DNA of 64,000 bases from an uncultured Tateyamaria sp. (GTDB lineage Bacteria; Pseudomonadota; Alphaproteobacteria; Rhodobacterales; Rhodobacteraceae), in NCBI RefSeq assembly GCF_947497045.1, contig NZ_CANMEU010000003.1, forward strand, positions 480,131-544,130. The letters are read 5' to 3'. The position numbers and the translations under genes are program-made. The notes below the pieces were generated by a model, which was not told where the DNA came from, did no database searches, and was given only the letters and a program-made list of their open reading frames with translations. Below are positions 46,746 through 55,360 of this stretch, piece by piece. Within the stretch, counting starts at the first letter, position 1. Each line of letters begins with the position of its first letter.

Positions 46746-48590
46746 TCAGGCTTGTTCGGCGCTTTCAAGTTTTTCGAGGTCTTGCATCCAGAGTGTCTCG
46801 GCGCGCCCGAGTGCGTCCATGACCTCGGCGTATTTCTTCTGCCAGACTTCCATTTCGCCCAGTTTGGCGTCTTCATAGAGGGCCGGGTCGGCCAGTTTCC
46901 TGGCCAGCTTGTCGCGCATGTCGTTCAGCTTTTCCACCCGTGCCTCGGATTTGCGCGCCTCGGCCTTCAAGGCCAGCATCGCGTCGCGATTGGGCCGCTT
47001 GGGTTTGGGTTTTTCGGCTGCGGGCCTGGTTGGTTTGCTGTCGCTGAGCAGTAGTTTGCGATAGGCTTCAAGATCATCTTCGAACGGTTTGACGGTGCCG
47101 TTTGACACCAGCCACAACCGATCCGCCACCAGTTCCAGCAAGTGCATGTCGTGGCTGACCAGGATCACGGCACCTGTGTAGGCGGTCAGCGCTTCGACCA
47201 GTGCCTCGCGGCTTTCGATGTCTAGGTGGTTGGTTGGCTCATCAAGGATCAGCATGTGGGGCGCATCGAGTGTCGCCAGCAGCAGCGACAGCCGCGCCTT
47301 TTGCCCGCCCGAGAGCTTGCCCACCACTGTTTCGGCTTGATCCGCAAGCAGCCCGAAGCCCGAGAGCCGCGCACGCCAGCGTGCGGGCCCTTCTGTGGGC
47401 CGTTCGCGGCGCAAGTGGTCCAGCGGGGTTTCGTCGATGAACAATTCGTCCACCTGATGCTGCGCGAAATAGCCGATGCGCAGCTTGTTGGACTTGGTGA
47501 TCTTGCCGCTCAGCGCGGGCAGCCGATCAGAGAGGAATTTCGACAGCGTCGACTTGCCTTGACCGTTCTTGCCAAGAAGCGCGATGCGGTCGTCCTGATC
47601 AATCCGCAGTGAGAGTTTGGACAGCACCGTTGTGTCGCCATAGCCGGTGCTCGCCCCGTCGATATGGATGATCGGGGGCGAGAGTTCTTCGGGATTGGGG
47701 AAGTCGATGCGTTTGAGCCCCGCCTCTTGTGGCGTCGTGATGGGCTGCATCTTGGAGAGCGCCTTGAGCCGGGACTGGGCCTGGCGCGCCTTGTCCGCCT
47801 TGTAGCGGAACCTGTCCACATAGGATTGCAGGTGGGCGCGGCGGGCGTCCTGCTTTTTGGCCATCGCAGCCGCATTGGCCAGCTTTTCCGCGCGTTGACG
47901 CGCAAACTGGTCGTAGTGGCCTTGGTAGAAGGTCAGCTTGCGATCTTCCAGATGGAGGATCGCGCCGACGGCCCGGTTGAGCAGGCCCCGGTCGTGGCTG
48001 ATGATCACGACCGTGTGGGGGTATTTGGCGAGATAGGCTTCGAGCCAGAGCGCCCCTTCGAGGTCGAGGTAGTTGGTCGGCTCATCCAGCAGCAGCAGGT
48101 CGGGCTGGGCGAAAAGCACGGCCGCCAAGGCCACGCGCATCCGCCAGCCCCCCGAAAAGTCAGCGCAGGGTTTCAATTGTTCGGCATCGTCAAAGCCAAG
48201 CCCCTTGAGGATGGTGGCGGCGCGGGCCTCGGCACTCCAGGCGTCGATATCCGTCAGCCGGGTCTGGATTTCGGCAATGCGTGCGGGGTCGTCGCTGGTA
48301 TCTGCCAGAAGGGCGGCGCGTTCGGTATCCGCCTCAAGCACGGTGTCCAGCAGGGACGTCTGCGAGGCGGGCACCTCCTGGGCGACGCCGCCGATGCGCG
48401 CGCCGGAGGGCAGGGAGATGTCGCCCCCCTCAAGTGCCAGCTCGCCACGGATAAGCCGGAACAGGGTGGTCTTGCCCGTGCCATTGCGGCCCACGAGACC
48501 CACCTTGTGTCCTTCGGGAATGACGGCGCTGGCCCCTTCGAACAAGGGGCGACCGGCCACGGCATAGGAGATATCTGAGATGCGCAACAT
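46746..48590 (-). CDS. ABC-F family ATPase (ribosome-associated, Uup/YheS-like)
   Basis: A soluble twin-ATPase of 614 residues that, by family, acts on the ribosome rather than in transport. First ATPase: GLVGRNGTGKTTLFRLI, signature FSGGWRMRVALAAVL, Walker B LLLLDEPTNYLDLEG. Second: ALLGKNGQGKSTLSKFL, signature LSGGQKARLSLLLATL, ILDEPTNHLDIES. The linker between them (residues 235-300) is rich in Lys/Arg/Gln as expected. The C-terminal coiled coil (residues 530-614, KAEARKSEARVEKLNDMRDK) is typical of Uup-like members. The ATG at 48590 is chosen over a longer frame. Confidence 0.92.
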   Translation of the reverse strand: MLRISDISYAVAGRPLFEGASAVIPEGHKVGLVGRNGTGKTTLFRLIRGELALEGGDISLPSGARIGGVAQEVPASQTSLLDTVLEADTERAALLADTSDDPARIAEIQTRLTDIDAWSAEARAATILKGLGFDDAEQLKPCADFSGGWRMRVALAAVLFAQPDLLLLDEPTNYLDLEGALWLEAYLAKYPHTVVIISHDRGLLNRAVGAILHLEDRKLTFYQGHYDQFARQRAEKLANAAAMAKKQDARRAHLQSYVDRFRYKADKARQAQSRLKALSKMQPITTPQEAGLKRIDFPNPEELSPPIIHIDGASTGYGDTTVLSKLSLRIDQDDRIALLGKNGQGKSTLSKFLSDRLPALSGKITKSNKLRIGYFAQHQVDELFIDETPLDHLRRERPTEGPARWRARLSGFGLLADQAETVVGKLSGGQKARLSLLLATLDAPHMLILDEPTNHLDIESREALVEALTAYTGAVILVSHDMHLLELVADRLWLVSNGTVKPFEDDLEAYRKLLLSDSKPTRPAAEKPKPKRPNRDAMLALKAEARKSEARVEKLNDMRDKLARKLADPALYEDAKLGEMEVWQKKYAEVMDALGRAETLWMQDLEKLESAEQA

Positions 48591-48717
48591 GGGGTCGCTG
48601 ATGCCGCAAGCGCGAGGCGCGGTCAATCGCCGCTTTTCACCCGCGTGTCCGCATGCTAGGCGGGCCGCGATTTAACATACGTGATGCACGCGCATCCCGT
48701 CAGACAGGAGTGATACC

Positions 48718-49140
48718 ATGGCCCTTGAGCGCACATTCTCGATCATCAAACCCGATGCAACCCGCCGCAACCTGACCGGTGCGATCAACAAGAAATTCGA
48801 GGATGCGGGCCTGCGGATCGTGGCGCAAAAGCGCATTCATCTGACCAAGGCGCAAGCCGGTGCGTTCTATGCGGTGCATGCGGAGCGTCCGTTTTATGAT
48901 GAATTGTGCGAGTTCATGGCGTCCGCGCCCATCGTTGCACAAGTGCTGGAAGGTGAAGGCGCGATTGCCAAGAACCGCGAAGTGATGGGGGCGACCAACC
49001 CTGCGGATGCCGATGCGGGCACGATCCGCGCAGAGTTCGCGGAAAGCGTGGGCGAAAACTCGGTCCACGGGTCGGACGCGCCAGACACGGCGGCACAAGA
49101 GATCGCGTATTTCTTCTCGGGGCTTGAGCTGGTCGGCTAA
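48718..49140 (+). CDS. ndk: Nucleoside diphosphate kinase
   Basis: Balances nucleoside triphosphate pools by phosphate exchange through a histidine. [20 protein letters not shown] at the start, [19 protein letters not shown], and the active-site histidine in [20 protein letters not shown] are all present. It has 140 residues. AGGAG precedes the ATG at a good distance and a strong terminator follows, so it is a single-gene transcription unit. Confidence 0.97.
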   Translation: MALERTFSIIKPDATRRNLTGAINKKFEDAGLRIVAQKRIHLTKAQAGAFYAVHAERPFYDELCEFMASAPIVAQVLEGEGAIAKNREVMGATNPADADAGTIRAEFAESVGENSVHGSDAPDTAAQEIAYFFSGLELVG

Positions 49141-49162
49141 ACGTCGGCGAAAACGAAATTGA

Positions 49163-49195
49163 AAGGCGTTCCCGATGATCGGGGACGCCTTTTTT
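49163..49195 (+). terminator. Rho-independent terminator of ndk
   Basis: AAGGCGTTCCCGA (49163-49175) pairs with TCGGGGACGCCTT (49179-49191), with one G-T pair, around a 3-base loop, followed by a run of T to 49195. This is the clearest intrinsic terminator in the window. Confidence 0.92.
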
Positions 49196-49348
49196 CGTGT
49201 GTATTTGTGGCTGCGCACATGAAGTTCGGGATGCAGTACCTTGAAAAATATTTGTAATTACGGGGTATCCGAAGGTGTATTCACAACGTCATTCGGCACG
49301 ATGTAAGCCGCAGGTCCCAGAGGCCGCCGCGCTGTATGGTTCATCGTT

Positions 49349-49690
49349 TCAGGATTTGGCGCGCACGCCGATCTCATTCAGGGCGCGTTCAAACTCGGAC
49401 AGACCTTTGTCGAGTCCTTCGGCCTTGATCGCGTCAAACCGGACGCGCAGGGCCTTTTTCTCATCCCCTTTGCAATCGTTCCAGGGGCGTCCCTGCAAGC
49501 CCATCACAAGGACATAATAGCCGATAAAGTGGGGGCGGGTGCCTGACATCAGCAGGCGGCGATAGGCCTCGTCCGGCCCCAGGGCCCGCAGGGTCTCTGC
49601 ATCCATAATGCCTGCCTTTGCGCAGGCAGCATCCATCGCAGGACCGAGGTTGCGAATGCGCGAGACCGGGGTGGAGGCGGGTGCTGTCAT
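49349..49690 (-). CDS. TfoX C-terminal domain protein
   Basis: A 113-residue protein consisting of the helix-hairpin-helix-like C-terminal domain of TfoX/Sxy: IRNLGPAMDAACAKAGIMDA, ETLRALGPDEAYRRLLMSG and the closing YVLVMGLQGRPWNDCKGDEK. The N-terminal TfoX domain is not present. The family includes competence regulators in gammaproteobacteria, but stand-alone C-terminal domains have no known role. The ATG at 49690 gives the domain a clean start. Confidence 0.82.
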   Translation of the reverse strand: MTAPASTPVSRIRNLGPAMDAACAKAGIMDAETLRALGPDEAYRRLLMSGTRPHFIGYYVLVMGLQGRPWNDCKGDEKKALRVRFDAIKAEGLDKGLSEFERALNEIGVRAKS

Positions 49691-49730
49691 TGCCCCACTG
49701 TAATGCGGCCGGGCGGTGCTGTCACAGCAT

Positions 49731-49829
49731 TTAGATGCTGGCGTAGTCCGTAAAGATCGGCGTGGGCCGTGGATCGGGCTTGGGCTTGGGCCGGGGTTGA
49801 TAGATCGGTATGCGTGTCTGCTTTGCCAT
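49731..49829 (-). CDS. Possible proline-rich micropeptide, 32 residues
   Basis: From an ATG at 49829 the frame encodes a basic, proline-rich peptide with alternating Lys-Pro (PRPKPKPDPRPTPIFTDYAS in the middle and end). An AGG lies about ten bases upstream. The unusual composition and a distinct C-terminal FTDYASI suggest a real product, but the size makes this uncertain. No function can be proposed. Confidence 0.35.
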   Translation of the reverse strand: MAKQTRIPIYQPRPKPKPDPRPTPIFTDYASI

Positions 49830-49938
49830 TTTGGGTGCCTGCTTTGGTTGCTCGTGGTCACTCTTGGTGGTGACACCGCCACACCAGCAGAGCAGTTTGC
49901 CGAGGCCGTGGCGCAAATGTGGCAATTATGTGGCAATC

Positions 49939-50862
49939 CTAACCCTCTTGGTCGAACCGATAGCAGGTGATCTGGGTATAAGGTTGGGTCGGTGTGCAGA
50001 TTATGCTTGGGAAATCAGGATGGTGCACCGCATCAGGCCAGCCTTGCGGCTCAAGCGCGATCCCGGCATGTGGTGCGATATCTGTCCCGGTGATCTCGGG
50101 CAGATATGCGCCGCCATAGACCTGAAGGCCGGGTTCGGTGCTGTCGATGTGCAGTCGAACGCCCTGTGCACCGCTCAGCGTGGCGACATGACGCGGCGTC
50201 GTATGTTTGTGCCGCGCGGTGCACAGGTTGTGGTCAATGTCGTGCGCGAGCGGCTTGGGTGTGCGGTGATCAAAGGTGGTGCCCGTCACGTCCGCAACGG
50301 CACCGGTCGGGAGGTTGTGCGGATCTACAGGCAAGTAATGCGCAGCGTGCACCTGTAAAAGATGCGCGCGCGCATCCCCAAGCCGCCAATAGGGGTGATG
50401 GGCAATGTTGATCGGGGTGTCCCGGTCCGTCGTTGCGGTGATGCTGAGCGTCAGCGTGGCCGCGCTGAGCGCGTATCGCGCCGTGATTTCGCGCAATCCG
50501 GGCAATCCGCCATCCCCATCCGCCAGCGTGCAGCGCAGCGTGGTGGTGCTCTCCTCCTGCGCGGTCACATTCCAGATCTTACGGTCCAGACCGTTGGGCC
50601 CACTGTGCAGCGCGGTCCTGTCATTTTCATTGGTTGGCATCTGATATGTAACGCCTTTCAGATGCACCTTGCCACCCCGGACCCGGTTCGCAACAGGTCC
50701 CACAATCGCCCCGGGGTAGAAATCATGCCAGCCAGGGTGCTGATTGGGGTCTGCATGCAAAACGAGGTTTGCCCCGTCGTGAAATGCCACGTGCTCAAGC
50801 CGTGCACCGTACGGTGAAACCTGGGCTGTCATCTTGCTGGATCGTAGGGTGAGATAGGTCAT
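49939..50862 (-). CDS. Aldose 1-epimerase (GalM-like mutarotase)
   Basis: Equilibrates alpha and beta anomers of an aldose. 307 residues with YPGAIVGPVANRVRGGKVHL, NENDRTALHSGPNGLDRKIW (first catalytic histidine region), INIAHHPYWRLGD (second histidine) and a C-terminal GIALEPQGWPDAVHH segment with the catalytic glutamate. In the sugar island it would supply the anomer oxidised by the aldo/keto reductase, alongside the fused RhaM-type mutarotase. The ATG at 50862 is chosen by family length. A 12-base palindrome lies about 120 bases upstream. Confidence 0.88.
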   Translation of the reverse strand: MTYLTLRSSKMTAQVSPYGARLEHVAFHDGANLVLHADPNQHPGWHDFYPGAIVGPVANRVRGGKVHLKGVTYQMPTNENDRTALHSGPNGLDRKIWNVTAQEESTTTLRCTLADGDGGLPGLREITARYALSAATLTLSITATTDRDTPINIAHHPYWRLGDARAHLLQVHAAHYLPVDPHNLPTGAVADVTGTTFDHRTPKPLAHDIDHNLCTARHKHTTPRHVATLSGAQGVRLHIDSTEPGLQVYGGAYLPEITGTDIAPHAGIALEPQGWPDAVHHPDFPSIICTPTQPYTQITCYRFDQEG

Positions 50863-50984
50863 GGGCGGACCATGCCAAAAGCCGGGGCGGGGTGCAAACC
50901 AACGCGCGCCCAACGGGGTGCCGATTCCCAAAGGGTCTGACGGGATGAACCTGCGACACGTCTCTGGCTGACGATCATCCTTAC

Positions 50985-50996
50985 ATGACATGTCAT
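50985..50996. promoter_or_regulatory. 12-base palindrome upstream of the aldose 1-epimerase gene
   Basis: ATGACATGTCAT is a perfect dyad in the 214-base space between the kinase-mutarotase gene and the epimerase gene. Symmetry and position suggest a dimeric regulator site. No other copy was seen in the island. Confidence 0.3.
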
Positions 50997-51076
50997 AAGG
51001 GAGGGATCATTGCAGGCGGCCCCCATCGACACTGCGGTGCTCTGGTTGTTCATCGGGCATGGTGGAACCGCACCAT

Positions 51077-52318
51077 CTAGCCGAAATGGAACACCTCTTC
51101 CATTTCGGCCCACCACTCGCCGTCCGCACGGGTCTCAAATGGTTCCTGCATCGGCCCGCAGACGGCCCACCACTTCCGGGTGACCGGGTCCGCTGCAATG
51201 GCGGCATTGTCGGCTTCGAAATCGATCCCGGTATATTCGAAATAGCCGAACATCAGGAATTCGGGCCGTTTGAGATAGATCGAGTAGTTCGTGATATTGG
51301 AGGCCTGCAAACGACGAAGCACACCGGGCCAGACATCGGCGTGGAGGCGTTTGTACTCTTCCATGTGCTCTGCCCGGAGCCGAATGACGCTTCCCATACG
51401 GCGAGGTGTCGGGGAGGGTGCGGGCGGTAAGATGGCCCCTTGATGTGCGACCACATGCGCGGCCAATGCGTGGGCTTCTGCCATTGCGACCGCGGGTGCC
51501 TTGCCCGATACGATGCCCGCGAGATAGGCACCATTGAAGCTGTCCCCGGCCCCTGTCGTGTCGACGACGGAGGTCGCTTGGGCAAAGCGTTGCACGGTGT
51601 TGGACGCTGGAATGGGCAGTGGCCCGGCATCGCCGCATTTCAACGCGCCAAAGCGTACGCCTGCTGCAACCAGACGGTCCACGATGGCGGTGGTGTCATT
51701 GTCGCCAAACAGGTCCGCTTCGTCTTTGCGACAGGGCAGGGCGATGTCGGTGATCCCCCAGAAACGGGCGATCTCGCGCTTTGCGATGTCCGCTGTTTCC
51801 CACAGTTTGGGCCGATAATTGGAATCGAAAGCAACCTGAAGTCCCATCCCACGCCGCGCTGCCAGCGCGTTCCAAAGCCGGTTGCGCGCATCCTGGGTCA
51901 GGATCGCGAGGGTGATGCCTGACAGATAGGCCAGATCAGCCATTTCGATTGCGGCCAGGTGGGGGGAGGTATCTGTTGAAAACATCGCGCGTGCGGCCGA
52001 GGTGTCACGCCAATAATGGAAGCCCCGCTCGCCCTGATTGCCGTTTTTGATTGCGTAGATGCCGATCTGGAGTTGCGTGTCGCGGGTGACGTGATCGGTG
52101 CGAATGCCTTCGCGTGTCATCAAGTCCAAGGCGGCGTCTGACAGGATGTCGGTCCCGATTGCAGTCACGTAGTGGACGGCAATATCGTGGGCTTGGGCGG
52201 CGCGTGCACAATAGATCGCCGTGTTCAGCGTATCGCCACCAAACGCGATAGACAGGTCGGCTGTGCTGCGCGAAATTTCCGCCAGCGGTTCGCCGATACA
52301 TGCAATGTTGTAGGTCAT
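51077..52318 (-). CDS. PfkB sugar-acid kinase fused to RhaM-family mutarotase
   Basis: A 413-residue two-domain protein. Residues 1-300 are a ribokinase-fold kinase resembling 2-keto-3-deoxygluconate kinase: IACIGEPLAEISR, AFGGDTLNTAIYCARAAQ, FDSNYRPKLWE, and the catalytic DTTGAGDSFNGAYLAG (residues 253-268). After a Pro-rich linker, residues 308-413 are a complete RhaM-type (DUF718) mutarotase: LRAEHMEEYKRLHADVWPGV, NYSIYLKRPEFLMFGYFEY, KWWAVCGPMQEPFETR, EMEEVFHFG. The mutarotase part starts with a Met, as in stand-alone members. It links the first and last cytoplasmic steps of the pathway. The stop of the fuconolactonase-type gene overlaps its start as ATGA. Confidence 0.9.
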   Translation of the reverse strand: MTYNIACIGEPLAEISRSTADLSIAFGGDTLNTAIYCARAAQAHDIAVHYVTAIGTDILSDAALDLMTREGIRTDHVTRDTQLQIGIYAIKNGNQGERGFHYWRDTSAARAMFSTDTSPHLAAIEMADLAYLSGITLAILTQDARNRLWNALAARRGMGLQVAFDSNYRPKLWETADIAKREIARFWGITDIALPCRKDEADLFGDNDTTAIVDRLVAAGVRFGALKCGDAGPLPIPASNTVQRFAQATSVVDTTGAGDSFNGAYLAGIVSGKAPAVAMAEAHALAAHVVAHQGAILPPAPSPTPRRMGSVIRLRAEHMEEYKRLHADVWPGVLRRLQASNITNYSIYLKRPEFLMFGYFEYTGIDFEADNAAIAADPVTRKWWAVCGPMQEPFETRADGEWWAEMEEVFHFG

Positions 52319-53169
52319 TCAGAAAGCTCCAGGCCATAAAACCGGGTGGCGGTTGCGCCGTATATGTTTGCTTTGTCCTGATCGCTCAGGTCCGCGACAA
52401 GCTGGTCAGACACGGCGCACCATTGCGCGTAGTCCCCTGCGAGGTTCAGGACAGGCCAGTCGCTGCCCCACATGATCCGTTCGGGACCAAAGTGCTTTAC
52501 GACATGGTCGACGATCGGTTGCAGGGTTGCAGCACTCCAACCGGGCCCCGCCTCATTTGCGAGGCCGGAGAGCTTGCACATCAGATTGGGCAATGCGGCC
52601 AGGCGGGCCATATTCCCGCGCCATGTTTCTCCGGCGTCTGCCCCGTCGGCAATGACCGGCTTGGCGCAGTGATCGATGACGATGGGCAGTTGCGGCAGGT
52701 CTGCCGCCACGCACGCGAGTACATCCAGATGGCGCGGAACCACGAGGGCATCGAGGCGCAAACCCCGATCTGCAAGGGCCGTCAGATTGGTCCGCACGGT
52801 CGGTCGGGAAATCCAGTCTGTGTCTTCGATGTCTTGCAGCATCGGGCGCACGCCCTTGAAGACGGGGCTGGCCATCAGACGATCCAGCACGACCGGGCAG
52901 GTGGGATCTGCGAGATCGACCCAACCGACCACGCCCTTGATGAAAGGGGTGTCTTTGGCCAAGCCAAGAAGGAACTCTGTCTCGGCCACCGTCGCGGCGG
53001 CTTGTACCACAACAGTTCCGGCAATCTCGTGCTGCGCCAATAACCCTGACAGATTGGCGGGCAGGATGTCGTGGCGAATATCGGCGACAGCGTCTGTCAT
53101 CCAATCGTAATCGCCGCGTGAAATTTGCCAGAAATGTTGGTGCGCATCGATTTTTGGACAGACAGACAT
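52315..53169 (-). CDS. Amidohydrolase of the L-fuconolactonase type (sugar lactonase)
   Basis: A 284-residue TIM-barrel amidohydrolase of the COG3618 group, whose characterised members open L-fucono-, L-rhamnono- or L-galactono-lactones. The N-terminal metal motif is KIDAHQHFWQ, followed by FLLGLAKDTPFIKGVVGWVD, PIVIDHCAKP (second His), CKLSGLANEA and the C-terminal RIMWGSDWPVLNLAGDY with the catalytic Asp. It lies first in the minus-strand operon, opposite the dehydrogenase genes, with a candidate operator between. It would hydrolyse the lactone made by the aldo/keto reductase. Confidence 0.88.
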   Translation of the reverse strand: MSVCPKIDAHQHFWQISRGDYDWMTDAVADIRHDILPANLSGLLAQHEIAGTVVVQAAATVAETEFLLGLAKDTPFIKGVVGWVDLADPTCPVVLDRLMASPVFKGVRPMLQDIEDTDWISRPTVRTNLTALADRGLRLDALVVPRHLDVLACVAADLPQLPIVIDHCAKPVIADGADAGETWRGNMARLAALPNLMCKLSGLANEAGPGWSAATLQPIVDHVVKHFGPERIMWGSDWPVLNLAGDYAQWCAVSDQLVADLSDQDKANIYGATATRFYGLELSE

Positions 53170-53202
53170 CAGGCTTTCCCGGGCAGAGGCGGTTGACTTG
53201 AG

Positions 53203-53235
53203 TTGTTTTGTATAATTAAAAACAATTAAGCGTAA
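53203..53235. promoter_or_regulatory. Candidate operator in the divergent region, site 1
   Basis: An inverted repeat TTGTTTT (53203-53209) and AAAACAA (53219-53225) with a 9-base spacer that includes TATAAT, followed by CGTAA. From 53214 the sequence AATTAAAAACA-A-TT recurs almost identically upstream of the permease gene (56325-56345), next to CGTAA in both. On the minus strand a TTTACG-N16-TATACA promoter for the lactonase gene overlaps it. Probable target of the GntR regulator at 55357-56262. Confidence 0.5.
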
Positions 53236-53273
53236 AGCGCTGAGTTCAGTTTGTGCCCCTGAAAGGACAGCCC

Positions 53274-54386
53274 GTGCGGCCCACGCCCATTCTTCAGTTC
53301 GGCACGAGCCGTTTTTTGCAGGCCCATGCCGATCTTTTCATATCGCAGGCGATGCAACAGGGGCAGGATGTCGGCCCGATAACGGTTGTCCAAAGCACCG
53401 ATGACCCTGGTCGCGCAAAACGTCTTGCGGCCCTGGTCGGGTCCTATCCTGTCCGTGTCGAAGGTTTGGTCGATGGCCAACGGGTGCAGGACACCTTGGA
53501 CGTAAAGAGTGTCGCGCAGACACTCTCAACAGGAGCCGACTGGGACGACGTCGCACGTATTTTCGTGCAGGACGCGAGGATCGTGCTGTCAAATACGGGT
53601 GATGCCGGATTTGCGCCACAGGCTTGCGACAACGAAGATACCTTCAATCAGGCGATGTCCTATCCCGCCAAGCTGACCCATCTTCTGCGTCTTCGGTTTG
53701 CTGCTGGCGCGACCCCCATTCAGATCATGCCGATGGAGCTGGTCGTCGACAACGGGGCGGTGCTGAAAGCCCGAGTCATGGAACTCGCGCGGGATGACGC
53801 CCCCGACTTTCGTGCGTATCTTGGGCATCAAGTGACATGGGTGAATTCCCTGGTGGACCGGATCGTGTCGCAACCGCTTGAACCAGCGGGCGCGGTGGCC
53901 GAACCCTATGCGCTTTGGGCGATCGAGGATCAACCCGGTCTGGTTCTGCCCTGCCAGCATCCAGCCGTTCAGATTGTGCCCTCGCTGGCTGATATTGAGG
54001 CGCTCAAGCTGTTTGTCTTGAACCTTGGTCACACGTTTCTGGCGCAGTGGTGGCGCGACAATGAGGGGGAAGATGACGTTCTTGTCCGGCATCTGGTCAA
54101 TGATGCGGATGCGTTGAAACAGCTCAGCCATGTTCTGCGCCACGAGGTGCGCCCCGCATTTGACGCGGCCGGGCTTGCAGCGCCCTTCGATGCCTATGTC
54201 GTCACAACGCTGGAGCGCTTTGCGAACCCGTTCCTGGATCACCGGATCGCCGATATTGCCCAAAACCATGCACAAAAAGTAGAACGCCGCATTTCTGCGA
54301 TGCTGGATTGGGCCGCGGCGTATGGAGATCAATCCGCAAAGCCCGTTCTGTCGGCCATCGTCGCACACAATAAGGAACAGATCTGA
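53274..54386 (+). CDS. Mannitol dehydrogenase-family oxidoreductase (tagaturonate reductase-like)
   Basis: A long-chain NAD(H)-dependent dehydrogenase of 370 residues, shorter than E. coli UxaB (about 480). The N-terminal ILQFGTSRFLQAHADLF is the family's dinucleotide-binding start, and the catalytic motif K-x4-N-x2-H is present as KLFVLNLGH near residue 245; ELVVDNGAVLKARVMELA precedes it. Of several starts, the GTG at 53274 has AAAGGA six bases upstream and is chosen over GTG 53253. Reduction of D-tagaturonate to D-altronate is the role suggested by the neighbours. The stop overlaps the next gene as TGATG. Confidence 0.87.
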   Translation: MRPTPILQFGTSRFLQAHADLFISQAMQQGQDVGPITVVQSTDDPGRAKRLAALVGSYPVRVEGLVDGQRVQDTLDVKSVAQTLSTGADWDDVARIFVQDARIVLSNTGDAGFAPQACDNEDTFNQAMSYPAKLTHLLRLRFAAGATPIQIMPMELVVDNGAVLKARVMELARDDAPDFRAYLGHQVTWVNSLVDRIVSQPLEPAGAVAEPYALWAIEDQPGLVLPCQHPAVQIVPSLADIEALKLFVLNLGHTFLAQWWRDNEGEDDVLVRHLVNDADALKQLSHVLRHEVRPAFDAAGLAAPFDAYVVTTLERFANPFLDHRIADIAQNHAQKVERRISAMLDWAAAYGDQSAKPVLSAIVAHNKEQI

Positions 54387-55360
54387 TGAGTTTTGTCACA
54401 AAGCCGGTTGGGAACACCCAAGTATCAGTCACGTCCTTGTCTCTTGGTTGTGCCAGCATCGGCAATTTGGGCGGGATTGTCAGCGACGCAGACGCGACGG
54501 CGGTGATGGACCATGCGTGGTCTGCGGGCATTCGATACTTTGACACGGCCCCCCATTATGGGCGCGGCTTGTCAGAGCAGCGGATCGGTGCATTTCTGCA
54601 AAGCAAGCCGCGCGATGCCTACGTCTTGTCGACAAAGGTTGGCCGGGTCCTGTCCGCCGGTGAGACAATGGATGAGGCTGATGGATTTGTTCAGCCGTTG
54701 CCCAATGCGGTGCGCTATGACTATTCGGCTGATGGCGTGCGTGAAAGCTTTGAAAGCAGCTGCGAGCGACTTGGGACCGACCATGTCGAGATCATCTTTG
54801 TACATGATATCGGTGCGTATACCCATGGGGCCGGGGGCGCGAAACATATGGACGACCTTTTGGGGTCGGGCATGGGCGCGCTGCGTGATCTCAGGCAAGC
54901 GGGGCGCATTGGCGCGATTGGGCTTGGGGTGAACGAAAGTCAGGTCTGTATCGACGTCATGCAGCACGAGACGCTGGACGTTATCCTTCTGGCCGGACGT
55001 CTGACTTTGCTTGACCGAGAGGCCGAGGCGGAGTTGCTTGGCCGCTGCGCAGAGCAGGGCACGAGTTTGGTGTTGGGCGGTATCTTTAACTCGGGCATTC
55101 TTGCGACCGGGCCAAAGCCGGGCGCGTGGTTTGACTATGCGCCCGCCTCGCAAGACATTCTTGATCAGGTCACCGCATTGCAAGCTCGCGCCGAGGCCGT
55201 TGATCTGACCTTGGCCGAGGCGGCACTGCATTTTGCATTGAACCAGCCCGCCGCCTGCTCGGTGCTGCTTGGCACCGGCAAGGTCAGCTCATTGCAGCGC
55301 AATCTGGCTGCGGCGAAAAAATCACTCTCGGAACAAGCGCGCAGTTTCGTGACGACTTAG
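54386..55360 (+). CDS. Aldo/keto reductase, D-threo-aldose (L-fucose/L-galactose) 1-dehydrogenase type
   Basis: A 324-residue TIM-barrel NAD(P)-dependent oxidoreductase. The catalytic tetrad is visible: Asp and Tyr in YFDTAPHYGRGLSEQRIG, Lys in VLSTKVGRVL, and His in IIFVHDIGAYTHG. This subfamily oxidises the C1 hydroxyl of L-fucose, L-galactose and D-arabinose to lactones. It would do the first oxidation in the island. The stop shares TTAG with the convergent regulator gene. Confidence 0.87.
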   Translation: MSFVTKPVGNTQVSVTSLSLGCASIGNLGGIVSDADATAVMDHAWSAGIRYFDTAPHYGRGLSEQRIGAFLQSKPRDAYVLSTKVGRVLSAGETMDEADGFVQPLPNAVRYDYSADGVRESFESSCERLGTDHVEIIFVHDIGAYTHGAGGAKHMDDLLGSGMGALRDLRQAGRIGAIGLGVNESQVCIDVMQHETLDVILLAGRLTLLDREAEAELLGRCAEQGTSLVLGGIFNSGILATGPKPGAWFDYAPASQDILDQVTALQARAEAVDLTLAEAALHFALNQPAACSVLLGTGKVSSLQRNLAAAKKSLSEQARSFVTT

